Origin: an uncultured Bacillota bacterium
GTDB taxonomy: Bacteria > Bacillota > Clostridia > Peptostreptococcales > Anaerovoracaceae
Reading direction: 5' to 3'
Length of the DNA: 9,841 nt
Assembly: GCA_946629205.1 (NCBI GenBank)
Contig: CAMOXP010000038.1
Location: 1-9,841, forward strand
Shown here: positions 7,332 through 9,841 of the stretch, in pieces
Numbering within the stretch: position 1 is the first letter of the stretch
How the letters are laid out: each line of letters opens with the position of its first letter
Notes under the pieces: generated by a model
Databases searched by the model: none
The model's input: the letters and a program-made list of their open reading frames with translations, nothing else
Told to the model about the DNA's origin: nothing
Translations under genes and position numbers: made by a program

Positions 7332-8348
7332 TCAGTCTTCTTCTATATATTCGGCTACGTCGAGCATCTCCTGTTTGATGATGTCGACGACGTTCTCTTC
7401 TGCGTAAGGCAGTCCCCTGAGGATGGCGCTCTTGACTGCACGCGCTGTTGATGAACCGTGCATCTTGATAACAGGACCTGATACGCCCAGCACTGGCGCT
7501 CCGCCGTATTCCTCGTAGTCGAATTCATCCTTGAGCCCGCTGAGTTTCGATTTGATCAGCGCGCCGCCCACCATCGCCTTGACATTGCTCTTCAGGGTGT
7601 CCTTGATCAGTTTGAATATACTTAGTGAAACGCCTTCTGTCAGTTTGAGGATGACGTTTCCGGTGAACCCGTCGCAGACGATGACATCGCAGACGCCTTT
7701 CGGAACGTCCCTTCCCTCGACATTTCCGATGAAGTTCAGTTTGGAAGATGCAAGCATCTGGTATGCGTCCTTCGTCACACTGGTGCCTTTGCTTTCTTCC
7801 GCGCCCAGGTTTACGAGTCCGACACGGGGGTTGGATCTTCCCCAGACCTTCTCCACATAGACACTTCCCATGAGACCGTACTCCAGCATATTCCTGGCTT
7901 TGGATTCGGAGCTCGCGCCCGCGTCCACCAGCATGCAGGGGTCGCCGCCTGTCATGTCGGGATAGATGCTCGCCAGCGCCGGCCTGTCGATTCCTCTGAT
8001 CCTGCCGAGCAGAAGTCTGGAACCAACGATCAGGGCGCCGGTGTTCCCTGCGGAAACGAACATGTCACCTTCGCCGTCCCTGAGCATATTGAGCCCGACA
8101 ACAAGAGAGGAGTCCTTCTTGTGACGAATCGCTTTGACCGGGCTGTCCTCCATGGTGATGACTTCCTGCGCGGGAACAATGCGGATCTGTTCGCCTTTGT
8201 ATTTGCATTTCTTCAGCTGTTTTTCGATCGCATCCGGCTTCCCGACGATGATGATCTCATCCTCGATTTCTTTCGCTGCTTCCACAGCGCCCTTGACGAT
8301 TTCTTCCGGAGCGTTGTCACCGCCCATTCCATCCAATATGATTCTCAT
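7332..8348 (-). CDS. plsX: Phosphate acyltransferase PlsX
   Basis: Family role: a peripheral membrane enzyme that converts acyl-ACP and phosphate to acyl-phosphate, the acyl donor for PlsY, linking fatty acid synthesis to phospholipid synthesis. Seen here: 338 residues, close to the usual length. The N-terminus has D-G-M-G-G-D-N-A-P (6-14), with Gly where the second residue is often Ala. The conserved SAGNTGAL lies at 99-106, a CDGFTGNVILK block near 227-237, and the GVSGPVIKMHGSSTARAV region near 293-310. The ATG abuts the TAA of rpe with no gap and has AAGGAG seven bases upstream. The expected companion acpP does not follow: rnc comes directly after. Upstream, the often-seen rpmF, yceD-like gene or fapR is replaced by rsgA-rpe. 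Confidence 0.97.
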   Translation of the reverse strand: MRIILDGMGGDNAPEEIVKGAVEAAKEIEDEIIIVGKPDAIEKQLKKCKYKGEQIRIVPAQEVITMEDSPVKAIRHKKDSSLVVGLNMLRDGEGDMFVSAGNTGALIVGSRLLLGRIRGIDRPALASIYPDMTGGDPCMLVDAGASSESKARNMLEYGLMGSVYVEKVWGRSNPRVGLVNLGAEESKGTSVTKDAYQMLASSKLNFIGNVEGRDVPKGVCDVIVCDGFTGNVILKLTEGVSLSIFKLIKDTLKSNVKAMVGGALIKSKLSGLKDEFDYEEYGGAPVLGVSGPVIKMHGSSTARAVKSAILRGLPYAEENVVDIIKQEMLDVAEYIEED

Positions 8349-9008
8349 TTAGATGCTCCTTATCTTACTGATGAACTGCTTTGTCGTTTCGGTGATGTCC
8401 GGCGTTTTGAACACTGCCGAACCTGCAACGATGATATCTGTTCCGGCTGAGGCGAGTTCCTGCACGTTGTCCAGATTCGCCCCTCCGTCGACCTCGATTT
8501 CGAAGTTCAGTCCTTCTGCTCTTCTGACCTCGGATAGTTCTCTGATCTTCTCCATCGCCGACGGGATGAATTTCTGTCCGCCAAATCCAGGATTGACCGA
8601 CATGATCAGAACCAAATCGACATCCTCGATGATATAATCCAGAACGGACAGCGATGTGGCCGGATTCAGGGAAACGCCTGCTTTCGCGCCCAGGGATTTG
8701 ATGTGCTGCACCGTCCGGTTCAGATGTACGCACGCCTCCTGATGCACGGTGATGAACGCCGTATTGTCAGTCATAAAATCTTCCAGGTAGTCGTCAGGGT
8801 TCTCGATCATCAGATGCACGTCGAAAGGCAGGCTTGTCTTGCCCAGAAGACTCTTCATGACCGCTGCTCCAAATGAGATGTTCGGTACGAAATGTCCGTC
8901 CATAACATCCACGTGGATATAGTCCGCGCCGCCTGCTTCGATCTGTGCCACTTCTTCCGCCAGCTTTGAAAAATCTGCCGAAAGAATCGAGGGTGCCAGT
9001 TTCTTCAT
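8349..9008 (-). CDS. rpe: Ribulose-phosphate 3-epimerase
   Basis: Family role: interconverts D-ribulose 5-phosphate and D-xylulose 5-phosphate in the non-oxidative pentose phosphate pathway, using a divalent metal on a TIM barrel. Seen here: 219 residues, normal for the family. LAPSILSADF is at 4-13. The metal ligands by family comparison are H32, D34, H65 and D174, with D34 and D174 the expected acid-base pair. The phosphate-binding region includes NPGFGGQKF at 139-147, VDGG at 173-176 and an AGSAVF block near 196-201. The HVDVMDGHFVPN stretch (32-43) separates it from other ribulose-phosphate barrels. The ATG overlaps the rsgA stop as ATGA, with GGAGG ten bases upstream. An rsgA-rpe pair also occurs in Bacillus subtilis, downstream of the prpC-prkC phosphatase-kinase genes; whether those genes precede it here lies outside the window. 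Confidence 0.97.
   Translation of the reverse strand: MKKLAPSILSADFSKLAEEVAQIEAGGADYIHVDVMDGHFVPNISFGAAVMKSLLGKTSLPFDVHLMIENPDDYLEDFMTDNTAFITVHQEACVHLNRTVQHIKSLGAKAGVSLNPATSLSVLDYIIEDVDLVLIMSVNPGFGGQKFIPSAMEKIRELSEVRRAEGLNFEIEVDGGANLDNVQELASAGTDIIVAGSAVFKTPDITETTKQFISKIRSI
8356..8361 (-). promoter_or_regulatory. Ribosome binding site of plsX, inside rpe
   Basis: AAGGAG lies seven bases before the plsX ATG (8346-8348), in the last codons of rpe. The rpe TAA (8349-8351) directly abuts the ATG, so termination and initiation share one site. Confidence 0.82.
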
Positions 9009-9841
9009 TTTATGAGTTCCTCCATCTGTTCCTTATAGGAATTGTAACGGCTCTGTGCGATTTTCCCTTCTTCCAATGCCCGCTTCACAGCGCACTCGGG
9101 CTCTGCCAAGTGTCTGCAGTTGTCGTATCTGCACTGCCCCGCAAATGCTCCGATTTCCGGATAGAGGAACTGCAGTTCCTCCTCGTCCGCGGTCAGGATA
9201 TCAAAGGATGTGAATCCCGGCGTGTCGAAAATCATGGTGCCTTCGTCATCCAGTGCGAAAAGTTCACTGTGTCTTGTGGTATGCTTTCCTCTCTGCGACT
9301 TTTCGCTGATCGCGCCTGTCTCCATCAGCGCCTCCGGATGCAGCCGGTTGAGGATCGTGGATTTCCCCACGCCCGACGCGCCGGCAAGGACTGCCTTCTT
9401 CCCCTTGATCAGCTGCCGCAGTTCAGCAAGGCTGTCGTCCATTCCTTCTCCGGCGCAAACGACCGGATACAGGGGACCGTAGATCTGCTTCAGTTCCTCT
9501 TGTTTCCCCTTCAGGTCGCATTTATTGATGCAAAAGACGATATCCGTATGCGCCTTCTCGGCCATGACCAGAAAACGGTCAATGGTCCGCAGGATGGGCG
9601 CCGGACGCTTGGCTGCCGCCACGATCACGAAGCAGTCCACATTCGCCACAAATGGGCGGATGAACCAGTTCTTGCGCGGCAGAATCTCCGTGACGAGGGT
9701 ATTGTCCTCCTCCGTCCCGATCTGGAAACGGACCTCGTCTCCGACCGCAGGCTTGATGCCCTGCTCCTTGAAGGCTCCCTTCGCCCTGCATCTGTATACT
9801 GTTTCGCCGGATTTCACATAATAAAACCCGGCGATTCCTTT
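9005..9841 (-). CDS. rsgA: Small ribosomal subunit biogenesis GTPase RsgA (5' end outside window)
   Basis: Family role: a circularly permuted GTPase that binds the 30S decoding region, checks late maturation and releases assembly factors. Seen here: about 279 residues to the window edge. The first visible residues, K-G-I-A-G-F-Y-Y-V, match the family's usual start of the OB fold, so the true start codon lies upstream of the window. A GTG at 9815-9817 is in frame but interrupts this conserved block and is not the likely start. The OB fold ends near the VGDEV motif. The permuted G motifs follow in the order NKCD, then GASGVGKS, then GKHTTRHSELF, then DTPGF. The C-terminal zinc site is Cys-x4-Cys-x-His-x5-Cys, encoded near 9105-9147, followed by a helical tail. 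It is likely first, or near first, in the visible operon and is coupled to rpe by a four-base overlap. Confidence 0.96.
   Translation of the reverse strand, partial: KGIAGFYYVKSGETVYRCRAKGAFKEQGIKPAVGDEVRFQIGTEEDNTLVTEILPRKNWFIRPFVANVDCFVIVAAAKRPAPILRTIDRFLVMAEKAHTDIVFCINKCDLKGKQEELKQIYGPLYPVVCAGEGMDDSLAELRQLIKGKKAVLAGASGVGKSTILNRLHPEALMETGAISEKSQRGKHTTRHSELFALDDEGTMIFDTPGFTSFDILTADEEELQFLYPEIGAFAGQCRYDNCRHLAEPECAVKRALEEGKIAQSRYNSYKEQMEELIK
9019..9023 (-). promoter_or_regulatory. Ribosome binding site of rpe, inside rsgA
   Basis: GGAGG lies ten bases before the rpe ATG (9006-9008), in the last codons of rsgA. The spacing is slightly long but the match is good, and it supports this ATG as the start. 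Confidence 0.72.

Noticed and set aside
9579..9791. Minus-strand frame of 70 codons within rsgA.
   Set aside because: It is a frame-shifted shadow of rsgA with no start context of its own.
1..9841. Search for a hidden novel system: toxin-antitoxin, defence genes, a mobile element, a riboswitch, a non-coding RNA or repeats.
   Set aside because: Every base is accounted for by nine well-known core genes and at most 9-base gaps. I saw no inverted repeats with T-runs, target-site duplications, direct-repeat arrays or leader-like spaces.

Overview
The window is a compact block of bacterial housekeeping genes. It holds nine protein-coding genes, all on the minus strand, and covers essentially every base. 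In transcription order (high to low coordinates) they are rsgA (5' end outside the window), rpe, plsX, rnc, smc, ftsY, der, plsY and gpsA (3' end outside the window). I see no RNA genes, mobile elements, repeats, CRISPR arrays, promoters or terminators. No gene-free stretch is longer than 9 bases.

The organism looks like a Gram-positive Bacillota, most likely in the class Clostridia. The reasons are the rnc-smc-ftsY core, the der-plsY-gpsA string, the rsgA-rpe pair, the acyl-phosphate (PlsX/PlsY) route, a short FtsY without the long acidic A domain, strong AAGGAG-type ribosome binding sites, and PlsY and PlsX motif variants that I associate with clostridia. G+C appears to be above 50% by eye (not counted), which would suit a moderately GC-rich gut or oral clostridial lineage. 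I cannot name a genus.

Layout: 9841-9005 RsgA, a 30S-maturation GTPase; 9008-8349 ribulose-phosphate 3-epimerase; 8348-7332 PlsX; 7324-6635 RNase III; 6645-3094 the SMC chromosome-organising ATPase; 3084-2194 FtsY, the SRP receptor; 2197-869 Der, a double-GTPase for 50S assembly; 867-208 PlsY; 215-1 GpsA. The junctions are overlaps of 4, 11, 4 and 8 bases or gaps of 0, 7, 9 and 1 bases, so the set reads as one translationally coupled transcription unit.

Three themes meet here: ribosome production (RsgA, RNase III, Der), lysophosphatidic acid synthesis (PlsX makes acyl-phosphate, GpsA makes glycerol-3-phosphate, PlsY joins them), and chromosome and membrane-protein logistics (SMC, FtsY). Compared with better-known Firmicute arrangements, acpP is absent between plsX and rnc, and ylxM-ffh is absent after ftsY. 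I found no convincing new biological system. The observations worth a second look concern gene order, the absence of a Shine-Dalgarno at rnc, and junction design.
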